Below are positions 31,350-41,299 of a stretch of 64,000 bases of DNA, one piece after another. Source of the stretch: Cyanophora paradoxa. Lineage: Eukaryota; Glaucocystophyceae; Cyanophorales; Cyanophoraceae. The DNA lies in contig QPMI01000437.1 of the NCBI GenBank assembly GCA_004431415.1, positions 62,001-126,000 of the forward strand, given 5' to 3'. Numbering within the stretch: the stretch's first letter is position 1; each line of letters opens with the position of its first letter. Both the position numbers and the translations under genes were made by a program. A model generated the notes under the pieces. The model was not told the DNA's origin and did no database searches. It was given only the letters and a program-made list of their open reading frames with translations.

Positions 31350-34300
31350 CTACTGCTGGCGGGCGCGGGCCGCCGCCTCGGCGTCCCTCCGGTCCAGCTC
31401 CCGCTCCGCCTCGCGGTACGCCTCCCGCGCCTCCGAGGCCGAGGCGGGGCCCGGGCCCGGCGCCCGCCCAAAGGTCTCCGGGTCCAGAGCCGCCATCACC
31501 TGCGCACGTCAGATCAGATCAAAACAGATTTGATCGGATCTCAGATTTGATCGGATCAAAATACCTGGCGCAGGGCGCGGGCGGCGGCGCGCTCCGCGAG
31601 CCGGCCGAAGAGGCGCTCGCCTGCATTGGATTTCAAATTCAAATTTGAATTTGAAGAGGCGCGTGACTCACCCTCCGGGAGGAGCCGCGGCCCGACGACG
31701 GCCGCCAGGCGTTCCACGTCCACGCGCTGGCCCGCCTGCATCCAAATTCAATTTGAAAAATTCGAATTTTGGCGGGAAAGGGGGGTACCGCACCTTGCTC
31801 GCGGACTGGAGGAGGCGGCCGATGGACTCGAGGGCCTCGCGGTCCTCGTCCCTCAGGCGGCTCCAGGGCATGGAGCCCGGCCCGGGCGGCGCCGGCGGCC
31901 GGCCCTGCCCCCGGCGTCACAAAAAGAACGAAGTGCGGGGGGGGGGGGGGAAGAGGAGGGTTACCTGGAGTACCCCCCAGAACGTCTGGGCGGCCTCCGC
32001 GGCCAGCGCCTCCGCCGCGTTCTCGACGGCGCGCACCACCTGGGGGTACACCGATCAGAAGGGGAAGGAAGGGAGGGGGGGGGGGGAAGAGGCGACCTCG
32101 TCGACGACGACGTCGCGGATGAACGTTCCTCCGTCCGAGAAGACGAACTCGAAGATCTGCGCGCGCAGCCCCCGACCGCAGGTAAGAAAAGGAGCGGATA
32201 AGGAAGGGGGAAAAGTGAAGGGGTAGACACCTCTGCGGTGGTCTCGCCGCGTTTCGCGTCGGGATCAGCGCCCGGGGCGGGCCGCGCCACGGGGGCCGCC
32301 CCCTCGCTGGCCTTCCGCACCAGGCTCTCGAGCCGCCGCCTGCGCGCGATGAGCGAGTGAGAGAGAATCAGAAGAGATTATCAGCTTAAGAATCTAATCA
32401 GGACCACCGGACTCTAAGTAGAGAAGTGAGGTGTTATGCCTTCCTTTCTTAAGAAGACTCCTATATTAAGGAAAAAGAATTCGAGTAATCTAGAATCTTC
32501 AACTAAATCTAGACCATAGATGTACGCAACGGACCAGCGGATACGGCCGTCGGCGAGCAGCAGCTCCTTGAGCGACTCCTTCAGCTCCTCTTGGTTCGCC
32601 GTCATCAGCTGCTTCACGATGTACGGGTACGCCCGCGCTAGAACCTGGGGTGGGGCAAGGGGAGAGGGGGGAGGGGAGTTAGTGGGAGGGGGGTACGGGG
32701 CGGGGCAGGGCGGCGCAGGGCAGGCGGAGTTAAGAGAGGGGGCAGGCGCTGAGGACGTCTCTAGAAGCTAGAATATGCCGGGGGGAAAGGGGGGGGAGGA
32801 GAAGGGAAAGGGGGGTACCTTGAACTCGGGGTTGGAGGAGAGGGCGATGCCCTCCAGGACGGTGAGGGACCGGATGACAAGGCTGTAGAAGGGCGGGATC
32901 TGCGAACGAAGCTTGAGTGCGAACGAAGTGGGGGGTAGGGGGGGGGTAGGGTACCTTGAAGGGGAACTCGTACATGACCCCCGCCAGGTCGTCCGAGAGG
33001 TTCTGGGGTACGGTTCGAAGATCGGGGGTGGGGGGGGGGGGAATGATGAGGGGGGTACCTGGAAGTTGAGCTCGGCGACGCCGTCTTTGACCGCGTTCTG
33101 CGGCGCGGCGTCACGGCACGGGCGGGGGTACAGTGGAGACGGCGACGCCGGGCGGGGGGCGCCAGCGGTCAAGTCTAGCCGGGCAGGTTCGGCTGGTCTA
33201 GCCGTCTAGCCGGCGCTGGGGCGCCGGGCGGGCGGGCGGGGGAACGGTCACCTGGAAGACGTGGGTGAGGGCCGGCTTGATCGGCTCGAGGTCTGCCCCC
33301 CGGCGGCAGTCAGTCAGCCAGCGTCGGCGCCGCGGAGGCGGCGCGCAGAGGGCGGGGCGGGGCGGGGCGGAGCAGATGGGGCGAAGCGGGGCGCACCGAC
33401 GTCCTCGCTGCGGGAGAGAGGGCAAGGATCAGATACAAAAGGGGGGCCGGCGGTCCGGGCATTCCCAGCTCTCCCTCTTAGCCCCTAGTTGAGGGCGGGG
33501 CGGGGCGGGGCGGGGCGGGGCGGGGCGGGGCGGACAAAGCTCTTCGATTGACAAAGCTCTGAAAGCTCTTCTAGTCCCTAGTCGAGGGCGGGGCGGGGCG
33601 GGGGAGGGGCGGGGCGGGGCCTAGATTCCCACTCTACTTCGCTCCCAGCTTTTCTTTTAGCCCCTAGTCCAAAGGGTCGGGGGCGGGGCGTGGGCGGGGG
33701 GCGGGGCGGGGCGGGGCGCCGGATCCCTTAGCTCCTTTTTATTCTTAGCTATCTATCTTGGCCGGGGCGGGGCGGGGCGGGGCGCACGAGAGGAAGTCGA
33801 GGGCGACGAAGTCCGACGCCAGCGCCGCGAACTGCACAAGGCGGGGGCGGAGGTAAGAGAACGGTTGCATTGCGGAGGGGGCGGAGGGATCAGATCGATT
33901 CAAGATTTGCATTATACTGATTTAAGCCTTCTTGGATTCTTCTTGGGTTCTTCCTACCTCCCGGTTCACGAGGTGGACGACGGCCTTGATGAGGGCCGTC
34001 CGGTGCCGCGGCTCCAGCTCGCTCATCATCCCTGCCCGCCCGACGGAGGTCAGGAAGCTTAGCAAGAGAAGGAGAGGTTCTAGTTGTTGTGATTCGATCT
34101 CATGTCGCGTCAAGTAAGTTAGTTGGGTAGTTCAGAGCGTGTGGGTCCTGGGCGGGACGGGGGGTGCTGCGAGTGGGGGGGCGTGAGGGGGAGGGGGGGT
34201 ACCGAAGTCGAGGTAGGCGAGCTTTCCGTCCTCCGTCCGCAGCAGGTTCCCGGGCTTCGGGTTCGAACCCCGGCGGCGCCAAATGAGGCCCGGATCCCGC

Positions 34301-37300
34301 CCCTCAAGGGGCGAGCGGCGGGCGCACGTGCGGGTCGGCGTGGAAGAAGCCTGCGGGGGGCGGGGGGCGGATAATTAGATCTCTCCTCAGGATCTTCTCC
34401 TCAGGCGTGCGCGTGCGCACCGCAGTCGAGGAGCTGCATGAGGGAGCAACGGACGCCCAGCCTGGACACGCACAGCGCGGTCAGCGACTACACTTCGAAG
34501 CGCTTCAAGCCGAGCTAGGCGGCGCGGGCCCGGCGCTCTCTGGACGCACTCGACGAGGTAGTCGCTGTCGCCCGTCGACACCGGGTCCGTCAGCTGCGCG
34601 CCACGGCGTGTTAGGAGTTAGAGAAGTCTTATTCTCTTCAGAATCGGGTCGTGCGGGCGCGCCTTGGTGCCTGTGATCCACTCCATGACGAGGACGCGCG
34701 CCGTCGTGTGCTGCGCGGGCGCGCGGGAGGGCGGGCCGCCGCCTCCGGTCAGCGCGAGGACAGCCGCGGGGAGGGAGGGAGGGGGGGAAGGGCGCGGGGG
34801 GTACAGGGCACCTCGAAGTAGATGCGGGGGACGCGGATGTCCGGGAAGTGCGGGCAGTAGAGCGCCGCGAACCTACACCCCGCCGCGGAGCATTAGAACA
34901 TCGAAAGGAAGCCTTGGATGACACGAGACGTCCGAACATTGACTCCCCTCCCCTCCCCTCTCCCGCCCCTCCCCGCCCCTCGCTCCCCTTCCCGGGCGCG
35001 GGCGGGCGCACCGGGCGGCGTTCTGGCCCTCGGCGACGTAGTTCAGCTCGTCGTACAGCCGTGTCCCGAACCTGCGCCCGTTCGCTCAGAATTGATCGCT
35101 CAGAATTGATCGCTCAGAATTGATCATTATTGTATGCTTGATAGCAAGCTTTTATGTTATGCTCATGCTTATGTCGCGTATGCAAGCTCAAAGAAGAGCG
35201 CACTCGTCGACGATGCCGACGAGGTCGGAGCGGAGCTTGCGGCGGCGCTTGAGGAGCGCCGCGCCGCGCCGCAGGATGAGGAGGTCCAGCGCGATCGACG
35301 CCGCCACCCCGGGCCGCTGAACCTGAAGGAGGGTGAGGGGAAGGGTCACCCTGGGCCGGAGGGTGGGGGGGAGGGCGGTTGGGGAGCGAGGCTTAGAGGG
35401 TCCGCATCCACATGTGCTTAGAGGGGGCGCTTAGAGGGGGCCGTTTTTTTTCCCGTGATGGGGAAGGGCCGCTGAACCTGGTGGGGAGGGTGGGCGGGGG
35501 GGAAGGGGGGGGAGCGAGGCTTAGCGGGTCCGCATTGCATGGGGAGTGGGAAGGTGGAGGATACAGCTCTTCTAGTGGCCGTCTAGCTCCTTTAGGTAGG
35601 GAGGGAGGTACCTTGACAGCGACCTCCTGGCCTGAGAGCAGGCGCCCGCGGTAGACCTGGCCCCGCGGATTGGATCGGATCAGATCAGATCAGATCAGAT
35701 CATATCAGATCGGATTAGATCGGATCGGATCTGACCTGGCCCAGCGAGGCGGCCGCCACGGGCTCGGGCGAGAGCTCGCTGAAGACCTGCTCAGATCAGA
35801 TCAGATCAGATCAGATCAGATCGGATCGGATCAGATCAGATGAGAGCGCGCCTCCTGCCAGGGCCGACCCAGGTCCTCCTCAATCATCGCAAACGCGATT
35901 TCGTTCGGGAAGCTCGGCAGCCGGTCCTGGGGGGTACCGGTCGCTCTCAGAAACGGGGTACAGTACTCCGCGGCGCGGCGCGGCGGCTCGCCTGGAGCTT
36001 CTGGAGCTCGGCCATGACGACGGGGGGTACGAGGTCGGGCCTGATCGAGAGTGCTTGACCCACCTGCGGGGGTGGGGGGGGAGAGGGTGAGGGGGGTACA
36101 GATCGGACGGGGCCTGTACCCCGTACCTTGATGAAGGCGGGGCCCATGTTCGCGAGCATGTCCCGCAGCTCCACCGCCCGCTGCTGCATGTGCAGCTGCG
36201 CGCGGGAATCAGATTCGATGCGATCGAATTCGATGAGATCAAATTCGATGAGATCAAATTTGATAAGCGGCCTCTTCAACTTCTTTCTCTGCTGGGGACG
36301 CTGGGGCCTACGCGTGCGCGTACCGAGGTGGTGCCCCGCCGCTTGTCGAGCCACACGGCGGCGGCGAGGCGGAGCGCCGGCACCTGGCCCGGATCGAATG
36401 TGAGCGAGGCTCGGATCAAATTCGAATTCGAATTCGAGTTGGGAGGCGGACCGCGAGCTCGGCGGCCCGGCGGGCCACGCGCCCCGGGCGCCGCGCGAAG
36501 AACTCGTCGATCGCTTCTATGTTGTACCTGCGCGCGGGGGAAGTGTCGGACGGGGCGCCGGGCGCCGGGCGCCTCGCGCGCGGGCGGCACACCTCCCCGG
36601 GCCGGCGGCGGAGCGCGGGACCTGCTCCCGCCGCTGCAAGTTCTCGAAGAATCCCTGCGGAGCGAAAAGCGCTCTCGGATTCGGGACTCTGGCTGGCCGG
36701 CCCCGGATTCGAACGCGCACCACGAGCCGGTCAAGGACGAATTCGATGTCGCTGATGAGAAGATCGACACCCCACCTGCAGGCAGCGGTCACGATCCGGG
36801 GCGCGGAAGCTGCGGGGCCTGCGCGGCGCACAGCTTCTTCTGCATCTGCACCTGCGGCGCGCGTGAGCGCGGGAAGGCGAGCGAAATATGTTCTCGGGCC
36901 GCGCACGAGCTCGTCGACGATGGAGATGCTCTCGTTGTCGTCCGCCAAGTCAGCGAGCTCTTCGTCTGAAAGCTCGGCCCGTTGGCATTGTGCTCTGCAG
37001 CGCGTGGCGCGTGGCGGAGAGGGGGGCGCTCACCGAACGCGCGGCGCGGCACTGGCGACGGCAGCTCGACGAACTGCGGCCCCTTCTCCCGCCCCGGGGC
37101 CGCGGGAGGGGCGACATGGCCCGCATCTGTCTCCTCCGGCACGCGGCGAGGACTGCGCGATGCGCCAGTCGCGACGCCGTTTGTGCCATTTCTATGCACA
37201 TGACTCGACGCGCTCCCTTCGCTCTCGGGCGGCGCGGGGGTCGGCGCGTGCTCAGTTTGCCCGCTGGCGAACGTCTCCGTCCTCCTCACGGCTGAGCGCG

Positions 37301-37496
37301 CGCGGCGGGGAGGAAGCGCTCCCTCGAAGCTGCGCCGAAGCGGGAGCGGCGCTCCATACACGCTTCTCCTCAGGGTCGAGGCCGCATTCGGGGGAGCGCG
37401 TGCCTGCTCCTCTGACAGGATAGGGCGGGCTGGACATGTCGGCGCTGCTAGAGGCCTCGTCACCAGCGCGGCGGCCGTGCCGATGAAAGCGCTCAT
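31350..37496 (-). CDS. ABC1/ADCK/UbiB-family atypical kinase, organelle-type
   Basis: About 25 small exons run from an ATG at 37496-37494 to a stop at 31352-31350. The N terminus (MSAFIGTAAALVTRPLAA) looks like an organelle transit peptide. Diagnostic motifs in order: YNIEAIDEFFARRPGRV; ELRDMLANMGPAFIK joined to VGQALSIRPDLVPP (KxGQ motif, exons 36125-36195 and 35991-36063); VAAASLGQ (Ala-rich loop); GQEVAVKVQRPGV (catalytic Lys); LYDELNYVAEGQNAAR (ExD region); LVMEWITGTK; FFHADPH plus PGNLL; YLDFGMMSEL. The C-terminal third is the extended tail seen in plant and algal ABC1K proteins. Family members act on prenylquinone or lipid metabolism in plastids and mitochondria; which one cannot be told here. 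It is convergent with the SPRY gene and divergent from the Dus gene. A GC donor follows ELQKLQ. Confidence 0.9.
35465..35540 (-). repeat. Copy of an exon 5' edge in the preceding ABC1K intron
   Basis: The sequence gggccgctgaacctg at about 35466 repeats 35317-35331, which contains the acceptor and first codons (VQRP) of the exon following VAVK. The neighbouring gagcgaggcttag.gggtccgcat is also repeated (about 35384 and 35512). It offers an alternative acceptor upstream of the true one. Confidence 0.75.
35680..35845. repeat. GATCA/GATCG short repeats in ABC1K introns
   Basis: Runs of agatcagatcagatc at 35680-35730 and 35790-35840 flank the exon encoding VFSELSPEPVAAASLGQ. Similar arrays recur in introns at 12925-12970, 31505-31560, 41535-41600, 42940-42982, 49200-49255 and 60925-60950. 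Confidence 0.8.
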
Positions 37497-37823
37497 CGCC
37501 CCGGAGCGCCCGTCGCGTCCTTCGACTGTTCGCTGGAGGGCTGTATCGTCTGGACCCGAGAGGCGGCGATGCACCTGCCGAAACCGACTCCGAATCCCGC
37601 GCGCGGCGAGTGCTGGTCGTCCGAGCTCAGCGTCGATTCGAACGCTCGCGTACCCCAGCAGCGGGGTAAGCGAAAAGTCGAGCGGATCGTGCGCGCTGAG
37701 CCGGCAGCTGCGCCTTGTTAGGCAAACTCGTCTTCGAGTGCGGGATAGCCGGTCCGCGGCAGCATGCGCTGGAGACCGGCGCTTTCCGCCAGTTCTCGTC
37801 CAAGCCAGCGCCCGGAGCCGGCG
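37497..37823. promoter_or_regulatory. Shared 5' region of divergent ABC1K and Dus genes
   Basis: Only about 327 bp separate the two predicted start codons. The region is GC-rich and has no obvious TATA box. It is the only place where promoters for both genes can lie if the starts are right. Specific sites cannot be assigned. Confidence 0.45.
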
Positions 37824-39219
37824 ATGTTTGTGTCGGCGCTGTGCGGGGCATGCGTTTCGAGAGGCCCTCGGCACGCGGCGCTGCTGCGTCCGGCGTTGAT
37901 CGGGCGCGCCCTCCGCACCTCGGCCCAGCCGAAGACGGGCGGGGCGCAGCGGCACGCGCACCATGCGGCCGGTGTCGTGGCATCAGCTGACCGCGCCGTG
38001 GAGCCCGCAAGCGAGTCCGCGCTGCCCCCGCCGCTGCTGAGCGTCGCCCGTGCGACCCCGCCCCGCCCCGCCCCGCCCGCCCCGCCCCGCTGATTCACAG
38101 ACTTCTTCGCACCAGCTATGATGGATTACACCGGTTCGTCGATCCCCTCATCCTCTTCCCCTCTTCTGCCCCCTGCAAGCGCTGACTCCGCCCGGCTCCG
38201 CAGACAAGAACATGCGGTACATGATGCGGCTGCTGACGCGGAAGACGTGGCTGTACACGGAGATGGTTGTCGACAGCACCATCGTCCACAACCCCGTCGA
38301 CAACGACCGCTGGCTCGGGTACCACCCCGTCGAGGTGCTTCGGCGTCGGCTGCTCACGCGCTCGCTCCACTTAGCGGCGGCGCGCAGCATCCGGTCGTGC
38401 TGCAGCTGGGCGGGTCGCGCCCCGATCAGCTCCGGGAAGCCACGCGAATCGCCTCGGCCCGAGGCTACGACGAGATCAGTGCGCCCCGCACGCGCGTGCC
38501 CCTCGCGCCCTTCGCTCCCCACTGACAGCGCCCTCTCAGATCTGAACTGCGGCTGCCCGAGCGACAAGGTGTCCGGCAAGGGCTGCTTCGGGGCCTCCTT
38601 GATGCTCGATCCTCAGGTGATCTGAGCGCGATCCCCCCCCGCCCCCCCCCCCGCCCCCCCGCCCCAGCTCAACTTCGTTCGCAGCGCGTGGCGGACATCA
38701 CCGCGGCGATGAACGAAGTGGCGTCGGTACCCGTCACGGTCAAGTGCAGGATCGGTGCGGCCCTGGAGCTCGCGCCCCCGTCCCCGATTCATTCATTCAT
38801 GTGTACCCCCCTTCCCCCCTACAGGCGTCGACGACCGCGACTCGTACGAGGAGCTCGCGGTCCGCTTTTTTTCTTTCTTTCTTTCGGCGCAGCGGTTCCC
38901 GCCCGCCCGGCCCCCTCCCTCCCTCACACTTTCGGCGCAGGAGTTCGTGTCGCGGGTCTCGGAGGGCGGGGGCGTCCGCCACTTCGTCGTCCACGCCCGC
39001 AAGGCCCTCCTCAACGTGCGCGAGCCCCGGCCCCGGATCCAGAGTTCTCTTAGTCTATCTAGAGCTCTCTAGAGGTAGAGCTAGAGCCAGAGACTATCTC
39101 TAGGTCTAGTCTCTCTCTAGTGAGCGCCGCCCCCGAGCTCGATGTCCCAGATCTAGATCTAGAGCTCGTCCTTCCTCCCCCCAGCTCTCTTCCCCTCTCC
39201 AGCGCCCCAACTGCACCCG

Positions 39220-39260
<41 letters not shown>

Positions 39261-40522
39261 CCCCCCCCCCCCCCCCCCCCCCCCGAAGTGCGCGGACGGC
39301 GCGCTGACGTCGGCGTCGGCGGCGCGCAGGGGCTGAGCCCACACGACAACCGGACCATCCCGCCCCTCAAGTACGACGTCGTCTACCGCCTGGTAAGCTT
39401 TTCAAGCTTTGAGCCTTTAGCTTTGAGCTTTGAGCTCTAAGCTTTAAGCTTGAAAAGAATCAGATTAAAGCTTTCCGTGCCCGTTCTAGACCTGTCTCTC
39501 CCCCTGACTCGCCTGACCTCGGCCGCGCGGGGGCCAGATGGAGGACTTTCCGGGCCTGCTCTTCTCCATCAACGGCGGCATCAAGGCGCGCCCCGCCCAT
39601 TAAGCGCTTAGGCTTCCGCGTTGCACTGCACTGCGTCTCACCTTCAAGGCTTATAGCGATCGATCTTCTACACTTCTATCTATCTATCTCACAGCGTTTT
39701 TAGCTCTTTAGAACCCCTCCCCGTCGGCCGTTTTACGCTCTCGCATTGCACTGCACTGAGTCTCAACGTGGGCGTGCGCGCAGACGCTGGCGGCTGCGAG
39801 GGAGCACCTGCAGAGGGGCGTCCACGGCGTCATGATCGGGCGGGCCGCCTACGAGGTCCCTATAACAATAATAATAAGAAGAGTCTTATCGAAAGCTAAT
39901 AGAAGTTGCATCGCAGAACCCGTTCTACGTCTTCGCGAACGCAGACGCCTGCCTCTACGGCGCCGAGAACCCGTCCCTCAGCCGCCGGGAGGTCCTGGAG
40001 CTCTACGGAGAGGTGAACATTTCAAAGGGAAGAGAAGGGGGTACGTGGATTCCGCATCGGCTAACTGCGTACCCCCGCCGATCCAGTTCGGGGAGGTGCG
40101 GATGCGGGAGACGCGCCAGTCGCGCTCCGCCATCATCAAGCCCGTCCTGGGGCTCTTTACCGGCGACCGGTTCGTTCGTGTCGCGTACCCCCCTTCCTCT
40201 TCTTCCCCCCCTGATGCGCCGCAGAGGCGCTCGTGCCTTCCGGCGGGCAGTGGATACGGGCCTTAAGGCGGGCAAAGGCGTCGCGGAGACGCTGCGCGCC
40301 GCCGCCCGCGAGGCGCGTACCCCCCCCCCCTTTCCTCTTCTTCCCCCACCCCTCCCTCTTACTCTTCTCCAGATGCCGGACGAGATTTTGGATTTCCGAT
40401 TCGGGCCCCGGGGCGAGGGGTCCGAGGCGATCCCGGCCGCCGGGGGCGCCGAGCCCGCCCCGGCCCCCGCCCCCGCCCCCGAGGCCCCCGAGGCCCCCGC
40501 AGGGGCCGTCGCCGCTTTGTAG
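37824..40522 (+). CDS. dusA: tRNA-dihydrouridine synthase, DusA type
   Basis: The start at 37824 gives a basic, Ala/Arg-rich leader (MFVSALCGACVSRGPRHAAL) that fits an organelle transit peptide. Exons then encode MMDYT, NMRYMMRLLTRKTWLYTEMV, HPVVLQLGGSRPDQLREATR, INLNCGCPSDKVSGKGCFGA, VTVKCRIGVDDRDSYEEL, FVVHARKALL, GLSPHDNRTIPPLKYDVVY, LLFSINGGIK and GVMIGRAAYENPF, ending in a Pro/Ala-rich tail with a stop at 40520-40522. These are the FMN-dependent barrel motifs of DusA, which reduces uridine in the tRNA D-loop. The loop that carries Cys in bacterial DusA (GACLM) reads CFGASLM here, with a Cys three residues earlier; plant-type DusA also has this form as I recall. Two introns (after INGGIK and after AAARE) start with GC. 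Confidence 0.92.
39218..39284. repeat. Very long poly-C tract (about 65 nt) in a Dus intron
   Basis: Nearly pure C, broken once by T, located just before the acceptor of the exon beginning GLSPHDN (about 39331). It is the longest homopolymer in the window and lies on the sense strand. Confidence 0.9.
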
Positions 40523-40575
40523 CGCTAGCACCCGGCCCCCGCTCTTGAGTTGTTAGTTCACAGCTTTACTCTTCT

Positions 40576-40650
40576 GACCCCCGAGGCCCCCGTAGGCGCC
40601 GCTGCCAGTTTGTACATGTAGGGCTAGCACCCGGCCCCCGCTCTTGAAAG
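40576..40650 (+). repeat. Copy of the Dus stop-codon region in the 3' flank
   Basis: The end of the last exon and the flank after it (gaggcccccg, gccgctttgta, then gctagcacccggcccccgct) recur about 105 bp downstream at 40578-40648, slightly degenerate. It is the same kind of event as at 31229 and 59566. Confidence 0.85.
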
Positions 40651-41299
40651 TGAAAGTGAAAGCAACGTCGACACTGCTCGAGCTCTGCAGCAGTTACTAG
40701 TGGGTTATATATAATTAGCGCTCAAGATTTCCCTGGCACGGCGACCGGAGCCCTAAGCCGCTGAGCCTGGCATGCACAATGGCGGCATTCGAATTAATAT
40801 TCATATTTACGGCAGACTTTCGACTAAGAAGGCAACCGCTTTGCGACTGCAGCAGGAGCCAAGCTCAACGCGGATCTAGACCAACACATTTCCAAGATCT
40901 CGAAGCCTGCATACCTCAGAAAGTTCGGATTACGATCGCTTTACAAACTGGGGCGCCTTCTGATCGAAGACCGTCGGAGTACTTACTGTCTAGGTTTTAA
41001 AACTGTTGAAAAGGGGGACATTGCCAAGAGGAAATTGCGTGTGAGAGGGAGAGGGAGAGGGAGAGGGAGAGGGAGAGTCCGCTGGCAGCCAGCAATCGAC
41101 CGACTCGAGCTAGTCTTGCCAGAGGAACGGACGAAGGCCAAAGGTCCTGCTTCCTAGTTCCAATCTACCCCCTACCTACCTACCCCGCACGATGAAAGGG
41201 CTGCACTTGAAAGAAGAATAAGAGGCTTAAGACGAAGAAGGCCGTCCCGGCCGGAGTAGTAGTCCGGAGCACCCACCGCCACCAAGTAGTCCGTACTGG
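40651..41299. other. Convergent 3' region of Dus and ACT genes
   Basis: No gene is seen. Contains a gggaga hexamer run at about 41046-41078 and lower-GC sequence between 40690 and 41030. Confidence 0.5.

Noticed and set aside
34255-34285. tRNA-like T-arm sequence (gggttcgaacccc) in an ABC1K intron, also near 15835, 36710 and 44110
   Set aside because: Only the T-arm resemblance is present. No matching acceptor stem or anticodon arm is found at the right distance on either strand; ttcgaa is common in this DNA.
36789-37964. Long 391-residue open frame on the minus strand
   Set aside because: It extends beyond the plausible kinase start and shows no conserved motif upstream of 37496; its length comes from GC-rich composition. 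Only the part from 37496 fits the ABC1K gene as a transit-peptide exon.
41040-41082. gagagg hexamer array as a telomere-like or regulatory element
   Set aside because: A simple microsatellite in a convergent 3' region with nothing else to support a function.
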